In this document: positions 8,306 through 15,980 of the stretch, in pieces
How the letters are laid out: every line of letters starts with the position of its first letter
Position numbering within the stretch: the stretch's first letter is position 1
Assembly: GCA_017307165.1 (NCBI GenBank)
Contig: JAFKGK010000001.1
Coordinates: 653,602 to 717,601, forward strand
Direction: 5' to 3'
Source of the DNA: Candidatus Melainabacteria bacterium
GTDB lineage: Bacteria > Cyanobacteriota > Vampirovibrionia > Obscuribacterales > Obscuribacteraceae
DNA length: 64,000 bases
Translations under genes and position numbers: made by a program
The notes under the pieces: model-generated
What the model was told of the DNA's origin: nothing
Database searches by the model: none
What the model saw: only the letters and a program-made list of their open reading frames with translations

Positions 8306-8791
8306 CTAATTTTGATCGTGATCGTGAGTGCAGCATACCTTGCCGTCGCCTTGCCCGTGCCCGAGAAAACTGCCGTGGATCAGTTTGCGATTGTAGAGGT
8401 GGGTGAGCACTAAGACTGAGTTGCCGGCGGCGATTATGGGCAATTCCCAGCTGTCCGGCAAAAAGCCTCCTCTGCCGGCGATCACGACAAGGACCAGAGC
8501 TGTGCCCGTTGTAAGACCTGCTAGAGCGAGTTTATTGTGGTGCTTGCGATAGCTGGGCAAAATGGCAAAAACCGCAAAGCCGATGATAAAAGCAATCAGG
8601 ATGTTTTCGGTGAGGTCAGACTCGATCCATTTGAGATTGAGATTCATCCCGATAAAAGGCAGTGCTGCTATGAGAAAGGGCATGGCGGCACAGTGAATGA
8701 GACAGAGGATCGAGGCAAAAATACCTAAATTGTCCAGGCGCGAAATTGCTTTTTCGGTGACACCAGGCAATTGCTCTTTTTGATCTTGCAT
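8306..8791 (-). CDS. MerC-domain membrane protein with metal-binding tail
   Basis: 161 aa with four predicted membrane helices, the first carrying CLIHCAAMP, the CxxHC-type motif of MerC-family metal carriers. The C-terminus is a soluble Cys/His/Asp cluster (CCTHDHDQN) that should bind zinc or another soft metal. It starts 22 bp after the Fur-family gene on the same strand. MerC domain proteins next to Fur/Zur regulators are usually linked to zinc or mercury handling, so zinc is the likelier ligand here, by inference. It was annotated by family motif; mercury resistance genes are absent. Confidence 0.8.
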   Translation of the reverse strand: MQDQKEQLPGVTEKAISRLDNLGIFASILCLIHCAAMPFLIAALPFIGMNLNLKWIESDLTENILIAFIIGFAVFAILPSYRKHHNKLALAGLTTGTALVLVVIAGRGGFLPDSWELPIIAAGNSVLVLTHLYNRKLIHGSFLGHGQGDGKVCCTHDHDQN

Positions 8792-8813
8792 CGCGCCTGA
8801 CCCTTATATGGTT

Positions 8814-9218
8814 TTATGCTCTGGTCGCGCACTGATTGCAGACGCCAAAGATCTCGAGTATATGTCCTTTGACTACAAATCCATATTGGTTACGGATGGT
8901 CTCTTCAAATTGTTCGATGATGCACTCGTCGAGATGTACGCTTTGCTTGCAAGATTCGCAGACGAGATGATGGTGGTGCTCGCCTGGGTCTACCACTTCG
9001 TAACGGCGTTCACCATCGCCGAGCTCAACCGCCTGGACCAGTCCCATACCTACGAGAGACTCGAGAGAACGGTAGACCGTGGTGAGGCCTGGAGCCTTGT
9101 CGTCCTCATTACGCATCAAGCCATGAATATCTTGTGCGCTGGCGAGATCCGGCACCCTTTGCAGGTATTCGAGGACCTTTTTACAGCCCTTGGTCAATTT
9201 TTGCGTTTCAATAGCCAT
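8814..9218 (-). CDS. Fur-family metal-responsive transcriptional regulator (Zur-like)
   Basis: 134 aa, winged-helix DNA-binding domain (LTTVYRSLESLVGMGLV recognition region, about residues 45-61) followed by a dimerisation domain. Metal ligands are visible: the HHHH stretch near residue 80, CESC and CNQC (structural zinc CxxC pair). Fur-family proteins repress metal-uptake genes when metal-bound. The partner MerC-type gene downstream points to zinc rather than iron or peroxide sensing, but the sequence alone cannot decide between Zur, Fur and PerR. No classical box palindrome was found in the 146 bp upstream. Confidence 0.88.
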   Translation of the reverse strand: MAIETQKLTKGCKKVLEYLQRVPDLASAQDIHGLMRNEDDKAPGLTTVYRSLESLVGMGLVQAVELGDGERRYEVVDPGEHHHHLVCESCKQSVHLDECIIEQFEETIRNQYGFVVKGHILEIFGVCNQCATRA

Positions 9219-9364
9219 AATTTAAGGATAGCAGGGTGCTTTGCTCGATTTAGCTTGCTTGGCAAAAACTTAAGGGTGGTCGCCAAGACCTCGTAGCAGT
9301 TCTTAAAAAAGCAGTAAAAGTCCACCTCACATGCATCGGCAATGCTATATTGATACTCCCGTAA

Positions 9365-9436
9365 GGGCGATTAGCTCAATGGTGGAGCACCTCGTTTACA
9401 CCGAGGGGGTTGGGAGTTCGAGTCTCTCATCGCCCA
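9365..9436 (+). tRNA. tRNA-Val(UAC)
   Basis: Complete cloverleaf: a 7-bp acceptor stem GGGCGAT/ATCGCCC, a D arm beginning TAGCTCAAT, an anticodon stem CCTCG/CGAGG around a TTTACAC loop (anticodon TAC), and a T arm with GTTCGAG. The discriminator base is A and no CCA is encoded. Confidence 0.95.
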
Positions 9437-9448
9437 AATTTTTATCTA

Positions 9449-9491
9449 ACGGAGCGCAGGCATTACCATGCAATTGTCGCTCCGTTTTTTT
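9449..9491 (+). terminator. Rho-independent terminator of tRNA-Val
   Basis: The stem ACGGAGCG / CGCTCCGT (9449-9456 with 9478-9485) is followed by a seven-T run to 9491, 13 nt after the tRNA. Its position rules out the upstream ATG at 9468 as the serpin start, because that codon lies in the loop. Confidence 0.8.
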
Positions 9492-9503
9492 ATATGGTGT
9501 TTA

Positions 9504-10721
9504 ATGCCAAACCAGACTAAAATTTTTACTCAAAAGTTTTTGCAAATATTTTGTTGCTTGGCTGCTTCAGTCCTTTGTCTGGGCATGTCTGTCAGTGTCA
9601 GCCAGGCCATGATAGCCACTGAGACTTTTGACTGCAAGCTATTTAGACAAGCCTCCGGCTCTCTGCAAAAAAATACGGTCATTTCACCCTTTAGCGCCTA
9701 TCAGGTGCTATCGATGATAGCCAATGGAGCTCAGGGCAAGACTCTCAAGCAGATGCAGCAAATGCTGGGGGGCAGCGGAGTCGATCTAAACAAGCTCAAT
9801 CAAAAAAATGCCGAAACGATCAAAGTCTTGTCCAGCCAAAAAGATGCTGGTGACTTGGCCATCGCCAATGCTATCTATGCAGATAAGTCGACTCCTTTTA
9901 AAAAATCGTTTTTGCAACTTTGCCGCAGCCAATATCATGCCCAGATAAGCAATGAGGATTTTAAGGATCCACATCTGGTAGACCGGATAAACGCCTGGTG
10001 CAGCGACCACACTCACGGCAAGATACCTAAGATCATCCAGGGTCTCAAACCTGAAGAAAAAATGGTGCTGCTCAATAGTGTCTATTTTAAAGGCGCCTGG
10101 GCCAAGGCTTTTGACAGGGCGGCCACTAAAAATGGAGACTTTAAAAATATTGGTGGCAAGTCGATAAAAGTGCCGATGATGCACACTCGCCGTTCTATGA
10201 GCTATTTTGCTGATAGCAAGGACGGCTTGCAAGTCTGTGCCATTGATTATCGCGGCCTCAAGCAAAGACTTTTGATTTTTCTCCCTAGAGACATTCGCTC
10301 CTTTAGAGACCAGATGGATTCTACAAGCCTCAAGAGATGGATCAGCATGATGGACAAGTCCATGAGCCAGGAAGTCGAGCTAGCTCTGCCGCGGTTTAAA
10401 CTAGTTTGGGAGCGCGATCTCAGCGATGATCTCAAGGCTCTGGGCATCGCTCAGGCTTTTGGCGAAAGTGCCGATTTTGGTGCCATGATCCAGTCTCCTT
10501 ACACAGCCTGGATCTCGAGAGTGGTGCAAAAGACCTATATCGATGTCAACGAAGAAGGCACCGAAGCTGCAGCTATTACTGCCGGCATGATGGGCGCGAC
10601 CATGGCGGCGATGCCCAAAGAGCCGGTCAAGATGGTTGTCGACAGGCCGTTTATCTTTGTCTTGCGCGATGAGGAGGCCGATCAGAATCTCTTTATCGGC
10701 TCGGTCGTGGATTTGCGGTAA
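9504..10721 (+). CDS. Exported serpin (serine/cysteine protease inhibitor)
   Basis: 405 aa from ATG 9504, with a signal peptide (FLQIFCCLAASVLCLGMSVSV, cleavage near SQA). Serpin-fold blocks are visible: NTVISPFSAYQVLSMIANGAQGKTL, a VLLNSVYFKGAW strand and the C-terminal DRPFIFVLRD ... LFIGSVVD. The reactive-centre hinge DVNEEGTEAAAITAG has the small residues needed for loop insertion, so it is predicted to be inhibitory. Counting from the hinge puts P1 at or next to the Thr of GATMAA (Ala/Thr/Met), which would suit elastase- or subtilisin-like targets. It is probably a defence against foreign or own extracellular proteases. RF3 starts 27 bp downstream. Confidence 0.92.
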   Translation: MPNQTKIFTQKFLQIFCCLAASVLCLGMSVSVSQAMIATETFDCKLFRQASGSLQKNTVISPFSAYQVLSMIANGAQGKTLKQMQQMLGGSGVDLNKLNQKNAETIKVLSSQKDAGDLAIANAIYADKSTPFKKSFLQLCRSQYHAQISNEDFKDPHLVDRINAWCSDHTHGKIPKIIQGLKPEEKMVLLNSVYFKGAWAKAFDRAATKNGDFKNIGGKSIKVPMMHTRRSMSYFADSKDGLQVCAIDYRGLKQRLLIFLPRDIRSFRDQMDSTSLKRWISMMDKSMSQEVELALPRFKLVWERDLSDDLKALGIAQAFGESADFGAMIQSPYTAWISRVVQKTYIDVNEEGTEAAAITAGMMGATMAAMPKEPVKMVVDRPFIFVLRDEEADQNLFIGSVVDLR

Positions 10722-10748
10722 AAACTTACAAAGGCGGAGTGTACAAAA

Positions 10749-12377
10749 ATGGCCTCTCTACAATTGAGTGAAAGCGAAGCGCATCTAGCTGAGGAAGCCG
10801 CTCGTCGCAGGACATTTGCTATCATTTCTCACCCGGACGCAGGTAAGACCACCCTGACCGAAAAGCTGCTCCTCTACGGGGGCGCTATCGCCGAGGCCGG
10901 CGCTGTGACTGCCAGACAGGCTCAGAGGCACGCGACAAGCGACTGGATGGAGCTCGAAAAGCAGCGTGGTATCTCTATCAGCTCGACAGTATTGCAATTT
11001 GAGTATCGCAATGTCTGTCTCAATCTGCTCGACACTCCTGGTCACCAGGACTTTTCCGAGGACACTTATCGTACCCTGGCCGCTGCTGACAATGCAGTCA
11101 TGCTGATCGACGCCGCAAAGGGACTCGAGCCGCAGACCAGGAGACTCTTTGAAGTCTGCCGCATGCGCAAATTGCCCATGTTTACCTTTATCAACAAGCT
11201 TGATCGTCCAGGCCGGGAGCCACTCGAGCTCATTGACGAGATCGAAAAAGAGCTGGGCCTCATGATCTATCCCGTCAACTGGCCCATAGGCACCGGAGAT
11301 GAGTTTAAAGGTGTGGTCGACCGCGCCACCGGCAAGGTGCATTTATTTGAGCGCACCGTCGGTGGTCGCACCATGGCTGCGGTCAAGACCTATGATCTAA
11401 AAGACCCGGCGATCAAAGAGATCGTGCCTGCGCGCATCCTCGATCAATTGCTCGAAGAGCTCGAAATACTTGATGCTGCCTCCAGTCCGCTCGATTTAGA
11501 GCTCGTGCATGGTGGTCTTTTGAGCCCTGTGTATTTTGGCTCTGCTATGAACAATTTTGGCGTGGAGCTATTTTTGCAGTCGTTTATAGGCCTGGCTCTC
11601 AAACCTGGCAGTTTTGAGTCCAGTATCGGTCGCATAGAGCCTACCTACCCTGACTTTACAGGCTTTGTCTTTAAGTTGCAGGCCAATATGGACCCGCGTC
11701 ACCGCGATCGTATCGCCTTTGTGCGTATTTGTTCCGGTTGCTTCGAAAAAGACATGACAGTCACCAATAGTCGTACCAAAAAGCCGATCCAGCTCAGCCA
11801 GCCTAAAAAGCTCTTTGCTCAGGAGAGGCAGACCATCGAAAAGGCCTATCCGGGAGACATCGTTGGCTTCACCAACCCAGGCGGCTTTGCTATCGGCGAC
11901 ACTATAAGTGGTGGCAAGGCTCTCAGCTATCCAGGCATCCCTACATTTGCGCCAGAACTCTTTGCCTTTTTAGAAAACAAGGAGCCCAGCAAGTATAAGC
12001 AGTTTCACAAGGGCATCACTGCTCTCCAGGACGAAGGCGCCATCCAGATCCTCTGGATGACTCAACGCGATACCCGTACTCCGCTTTTGGCCGCAGTCGG
12101 ACCATTGCAATTTGAAGTGGTGCAGTTTAGATTGCAGTCAGAGTATAACGTTGCCACACTTCTGACTCATTACGATATCCAGGCTGCTTTGTGGGTGCAA
12201 GGTGGATGGGAGACTCTTAAAAAGGTCCCCAATCAATCCAGGCTCAATATCGCTAACGACAAGTTTGAGGAGCCTGTTTTGCTCTTTAAGACAAAATGGG
12301 ATGTCACTCGCTTTCAGGAGCTCAATCCTGAGGTGCAATTGACCAAAGTCGGTGCTCAGAGCTCGCTAGCAGTCTGA
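10749..12377 (+). CDS. prfC: Peptide chain release factor 3
   Basis: Translation GTPase that recycles RF1/RF2 from the ribosome after termination. 542 aa, a normal family length. G1 SHPDAGKTT, the switch region [18 protein letters not shown]3 [14 protein letters not shown], and G4 NKLD are all intact. The RF3-specific [13 protein letters not shown] and SEDTYRTL blocks separate it from EF-G. A GGCGGAG sequence lies 11 bp before the ATG. Its last 22 bp overlap the convergent minus-strand gene. Confidence 0.97.
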   Translation: MASLQLSESEAHLAEEAARRRTFAIISHPDAGKTTLTEKLLLYGGAIAEAGAVTARQAQRHATSDWMELEKQRGISISSTVLQFEYRNVCLNLLDTPGHQDFSEDTYRTLAAADNAVMLIDAAKGLEPQTRRLFEVCRMRKLPMFTFINKLDRPGREPLELIDEIEKELGLMIYPVNWPIGTGDEFKGVVDRATGKVHLFERTVGGRTMAAVKTYDLKDPAIKEIVPARILDQLLEELEILDAASSPLDLELVHGGLLSPVYFGSAMNNFGVELFLQSFIGLALKPGSFESSIGRIEPTYPDFTGFVFKLQANMDPRHRDRIAFVRICSGCFEKDMTVTNSRTKKPIQLSQPKKLFAQERQTIEKAYPGDIVGFTNPGGFAIGDTISGGKALSYPGIPTFAPELFAFLENKEPSKYKQFHKGITALQDEGAIQILWMTQRDTRTPLLAAVGPLQFEVVQFRLQSEYNVATLLTHYDIQAALWVQGGWETLKKVPNQSRLNIANDKFEEPVLLFKTKWDVTRFQELNPEVQLTKVGAQSSLAV

Positions 12378-12991
12378 GTGTGATTGTCTTCAGTCCAGGG
12401 AGAAAGTGCAGGGATGTTGAAAATGACAGGGCGATGCACGTCAAGATTGCCGTCGTAAGCCTGGATTGCGTCGATCTGAATCTGAGGGATAGCATTTGCC
12501 TCAAGGCCATAAAGTACTTGCAGACAATGGAGCCAGTTGTTGGCGGCGGTCTTTAATACAGCCGGATTCTTGCTCTCTGGCTTGCCTGCATGATCGAGCA
12601 CCATGGTCATGCTGCGGGCAATGATTTCAGCCAGGGCGCCCTTGTCCGGATTTTTGGCGTGGGCGTAGAGCAGGCTCGACAACATGAGGTAGATAGCAAA
12701 GTCGTTGGCATCCGTCTGACCGGACTCGATAAATTTGATGCCATAAGCATAAGGGTTTTGCTCTTGCTCGCTTTGTGCATTTGCAGTCCAGACAGCGTGC
12801 GCTGTTTCGATATCATCTGTCTTGATAAAGCAGATCAAGAGACCCAGTACAGCCTTTGCCAATGCACGCGCATCGATGGCATTGGTATTAAACATGGTGA
12901 TGATGACCTGGTTAAAATCATCCTCCGCTGCTGCATAGTCATGTGCGGCGATAGCCTCGTTGCCAGCATTGCCTAGTTGGATGATCGTCAT
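12356..12991 (-). CDS. Hypothetical protein, 211 aa, helical-repeat-like
   Basis: No known family recognised. The sequence is alpha-helical with paired-helix spacing resembling divergent TPRs ([19 protein letters not shown] near residues 13-31 looks like one TPR unit). No signal or membrane segment. A perfect AAGGAG lies six bases before the ATG, so the start is secure. Just upstream of that site is a (GAA)n trinucleotide repeat. The gene's 3' end overlaps the prfC coding region by 22 bp in the opposite direction. Confidence 0.75.
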   Translation of the reverse strand: MTIIQLGNAGNEAIAAHDYAAAEDDFNQVIITMFNTNAIDARALAKAVLGLLICFIKTDDIETAHAVWTANAQSEQEQNPYAYGIKFIESGQTDANDFAIYLMLSSLLYAHAKNPDKGALAEIIARSMTMVLDHAGKPESKNPAVLKTAANNWLHCLQVLYGLEANAIPQIQIDAIQAYDGNLDVHRPVIFNIPALSPWTEDNHTQTASEL

Positions 12992-13242
12992 TCCCCACTC
13001 CTTAGTCTTCTTTTTCTTCTTCTTCTTCTTCTTCTAGCCTAATATAATAGATTACCTAAATTTCAATATTAGACCTGCAAGCTAAATAATGCTTGTGATC
13101 CAGGCAGGGCGCAGGATGCTGAGACGGCATCGTAATTGGTTCGTTGTCATGGGCGCCTGCAATGACAGGCTTATAACGCCTGGATTTACTATCATAAAAA
13201 TTTGAAATCTGATACTTATCGAACCTTATTCTAGGAAACAAA
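12992..13242. other. Divergent intergenic region with trinucleotide repeat
   Basis: 251 bp between the divergent 211-aa and 557-aa genes. It holds both upstream regions, an AAGGAG ribosome site for the minus gene and the TTC/GAA repeat listed separately. Nothing else recognisable. Confidence 0.5.
13006..13035. repeat. (TTC)n / (GAA)n microsatellite
   Basis: A nearly perfect TTC tract of about ten units (one TTT interruption). Read on the minus strand it is a GAA tract ending two bases upstream of the AAGGAG ribosome site of the 211-aa gene. Confidence 0.85.
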
Positions 13243-14916
13243 GTGCCCATCTCTCGCAAAACAAAGTTACTTTGTGTTCTCTTTGTGGCTGTCGCAGTAA
13301 GCATGCAAGGCTGCCTTGCATGCTTTGCTCTTCAACCAGGTGCCAGTGATCCAGATCCCGGCTCTGTCGATACTGCAGTGGCTCTTTTGCCCACGCTCGA
13401 TATCAGGGATGGAGGCGACTCAACACAATCGATCCAATCCGAAACGCGCACATCCGAAGAAGATCAGTCAGAAGTTTTGGCACTTGCTTATCCCGCCCCC
13501 CAGAATGAGAATGAGGATGAGCATGAGTATAAGAATGATCATGATGATGATAGTGCCAAATTGTCCAGCACTACCTCGATGACGGCTGAGGAGGCCAATT
13601 TTAAAATAGATGGTCTGACCAGGCAGATTTTGCTCAAGCAGATCGAGCTCGAGCGGTTTAACCTGCGATACACATCAGAAGTAGCCAAGCAAGGTCGCTG
13701 GAAGGGTTGGCGTTATGCCGGCTTGCAAGAAGCAAACACTGGCTTGGGTCTGGCTGGCGCCATCATCTCGGTCGCCTACCGTGGAGCACGTCTAGGCAAT
13801 GCCGGCGCAGTCAAGCCATGCATCCAACAAGCCGCCAACTACGTGCCGATGATCGGCACCATAATTGGTGGCAGTGCCGCAGCCCTCGAATTTGGCATCA
13901 ACCAGTATCATGATCTGGTGGCACGGCGCCATGGTTTTGCACCGACCATGGCGGTCAAGCACGTCAATGGTATCAAGAGCGATATCAATCGTATGCTCGA
14001 CGAGCGCGATCTTGCCTTGCAGATCGAAGCCGCCTCGCCTAAATTTGCGAGCCACGCAAAGGTCGATACAGTCGAGGGGCTGATCTTGAAAGATCTGCGA
14101 GATCTATCCTTACAAGAATTTGAACGTTTTCACCTTGGTGCGCGCAGACTCTATGCTTTTCAACAAGCACAATACTTTTTTGATCTGGCTAAATACACGA
14201 CCAATGCTATCGGCTATGACTTTGCCTATTTATCGCTACACCGCGGCCGCAGGCTCTGGAATGGCAGGGCTGGCGTATTGTTTACAGTATCCGGCGCTCT
14301 CACGATGTTTGCTCCAGTTTTGAGTCGTGGTTTTGCTTTGGGTGTAGAGGAGTTGCACAGACGCAAACTGGCGCCGGTCATGCGTGACGTTCAAAAAGAT
14401 AGATTGGCAACATTAGAAAAAGACCTGGGGATGATCAATGCCCTGGCAGAGCAAGACAGCATTTCTCCAGACGCGATCGAAAGGGCCACCAATCGGCTGG
14501 GCATGTATGGCACCCATCAAAAGACCTTTGCTGATGAGATCAGGCGAGGACAAGAAAAAAATGCCTCAGCTAAATTGACCGCTACGCAAAATATCGGCGC
14601 CGGTATGTATGTTGGTGGCACCAAGCTTGCCTCGGGCGTGCTTTTTATGATCCCTGGCTTCAATCGTCATTACAATACCACTGGTGAGAGGGCCAATCGT
14701 GTGACCAATGATCTATTGTTCACAGCTTCCTTAATCGCCATTCCTTCTAGTGCTTTCTCCATGGCCGATACACTCCGTATCCAGATCAAGGGAGAGATCA
14801 ATAGGCACAGGCAAAAAAAAGCCGGCATGCTGCCCGGGCAGATCATTGCTGATCGGCTGAAGCAATTAGAAGATATGGAGGCCAATCTCAAGGCCAATAC
14901 GCCGAAACTGAGATAA
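13243..14916 (+). CDS. Hypothetical exported or membrane-associated protein, 557 aa
   Basis: No family recognised. GTG start with AGGA seven bases upstream. Hydrophobic N-terminus (LLCVLFVAVAVSMQGCLAC) is a signal peptide with a possible lipobox cysteine near residue 24. Residues 40-110 are acidic and low-complexity (Glu/Asp/Asn/His). The rest has several glycine-rich hydrophobic segments (LGLAGAIISVAYRG, MIGTIIGGSAAALEFG, LFTVSGALTMFAPVLSRG, LLFTASLIAIPSSAFS) separated by charged helices, suggesting a membrane-inserting or lipid-associated protein. An intrinsic terminator follows the stop. Confidence 0.75.
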   Translation: MPISRKTKLLCVLFVAVAVSMQGCLACFALQPGASDPDPGSVDTAVALLPTLDIRDGGDSTQSIQSETRTSEEDQSEVLALAYPAPQNENEDEHEYKNDHDDDSAKLSSTTSMTAEEANFKIDGLTRQILLKQIELERFNLRYTSEVAKQGRWKGWRYAGLQEANTGLGLAGAIISVAYRGARLGNAGAVKPCIQQAANYVPMIGTIIGGSAAALEFGINQYHDLVARRHGFAPTMAVKHVNGIKSDINRMLDERDLALQIEAASPKFASHAKVDTVEGLILKDLRDLSLQEFERFHLGARRLYAFQQAQYFFDLAKYTTNAIGYDFAYLSLHRGRRLWNGRAGVLFTVSGALTMFAPVLSRGFALGVEELHRRKLAPVMRDVQKDRLATLEKDLGMINALAEQDSISPDAIERATNRLGMYGTHQKTFADEIRRGQEKNASAKLTATQNIGAGMYVGGTKLASGVLFMIPGFNRHYNTTGERANRVTNDLLFTASLIAIPSSAFSMADTLRIQIKGEINRHRQKKAGMLPGQIIADRLKQLEDMEANLKANTPKLR

Positions 14917-14928
14917 GAGTGCGACAGG

Positions 14929-14956
14929 AGCTTCTAGAGTTTAGAAGCTGAATTTT
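14929..14956 (+). terminator. Probable intrinsic terminator
   Basis: Stem AGCTTCTA / TAGAAGCT with a 5-nt loop, then GAATTTT, starting 13 bp after the 557-aa gene stop. Confidence 0.6.
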
Positions 14957-14981
14957 GCACGCTTGAGTCTATAATGGCAAG

Positions 14982-15980
14982 ATGAAGATAGGAAAAGTAA
15001 TTTTTTTGGTTTTATCAGGGCTTGCCTTGAGCGTTTCATTTGCGGTGGAGGCCAAACTCGCTGATTTTGCGCATTTTCCTCCAATTCCAGCAAAGTCTAC
15101 TCCCGCCAGGACCCTGGATTTTCCGACTGGAGCCAAATTTGGAGGCATTGCCTGGCAGGATCGTGCCGACTACGATTTTGACGAAGAAGCACACGTAGTC
15201 AATAAAAATGCAATTGGCACGATCAAAGTGCCCGCCAACAAATTTGTCGGTTATTTCCCCAATCATGTCTTTATTCAAAACCCGCATGCACTGGACAAGT
15301 TGCCGCCAGACAGCTTTGACTATCTGCAGTTTCGCTATATCGTCCTCCAGGACGAGGATGAGGGACGCGGCGACCCGGCTTTAGCCAGTCTTGGCCGTTT
15401 TACCAGCATACGTATACTCGATGCCGATAAGGCTGAGATTGGCGATCGTGGCCTGGAGTGCCTTTCGCGGCTGCCCAATCTACAGTTTGTAACTCTTTTC
15501 AGCACTGGTGCTGAAGGCAAATTTCTCAAAAATTTTGCCTCGGCCAAGCAGATCGTCGGCCTCAATTTTGCCAATACTCAGTTAAAACCCATCTATCTCG
15601 ACACGCTCAAGACTTTTCCCAAGCTATATTTTGTCAATCTTGGTCGCCTGCATCTAAAGAGCACCGATCTCTGCAAGATGGGAGTCATGCCTTCCTTAGG
15701 CTTTTTGGATATTTCCAGCAACCCCGATCTGGATGATAGCTGCGTCCCCTATCTCATGACGAGCATGCCCAAATTGCTCAGGCTCGACATACGCAAGACT
15801 GGCATCAGCAAAGCAGGAGTCAAAAAGCTCCAGAGCAAGTATCCCAAGGTCGTCACATCCTATGTCCAGGGAGATATGCAGCGTGCCACCAGGAGCAGTG
15901 GTAACCGTGCTCGTAATTCGGTACGCGAAAACGAGATAGAGACTATTTTTGGCCCGATGTCACGAGGCCGCGGGCTTTAG
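14982..15980 (+). CDS. Exported leucine-rich-repeat protein
   Basis: 332 aa with a signal peptide (VIFLVLSGLALSVSFAVEA, cleavage near residue 23). From about residue 135 there are at least five ribonuclease-inhibitor-like leucine-rich repeats (for example FTSIRILDADKAEIGDRGLE, LPNLQFVTLFSTGAEGKFLK and MPKLLRLDIRKTGISKAGVK). Such repeats form a curved binding surface, so an extracellular protein-interaction role is likely. The Arg/Ser-rich tail (RATRSSGNRARNSVRENE) is unusual. The 3' end overlaps the convergent glycosidase gene by 38 bp. Confidence 0.8.
   Translation: MKIGKVIFLVLSGLALSVSFAVEAKLADFAHFPPIPAKSTPARTLDFPTGAKFGGIAWQDRADYDFDEEAHVVNKNAIGTIKVPANKFVGYFPNHVFIQNPHALDKLPPDSFDYLQFRYIVLQDEDEGRGDPALASLGRFTSIRILDADKAEIGDRGLECLSRLPNLQFVTLFSTGAEGKFLKNFASAKQIVGLNFANTQLKPIYLDTLKTFPKLYFVNLGRLHLKSTDLCKMGVMPSLGFLDISSNPDLDDSCVPYLMTSMPKLLRLDIRKTGISKAGVKKLQSKYPKVVTSYVQGDMQRATRSSGNRARNSVRENEIETIFGPMSRGRGL

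Noticed and set aside
8306..8791. Mercury resistance operon
   Set aside because: Only a MerC-type domain is present; no merA, merT, merP or merR near it.
9468..9503. Upstream ATG as serpin start
   Set aside because: It lies in the loop of the tRNA terminator, so translation from it would need readthrough; the ATG at 9504 directly precedes the signal peptide.
13006..13035. CRISPR-like repeat
   Set aside because: It is a simple trinucleotide tract without spacers. No CRISPR array or cas gene was seen in the window.
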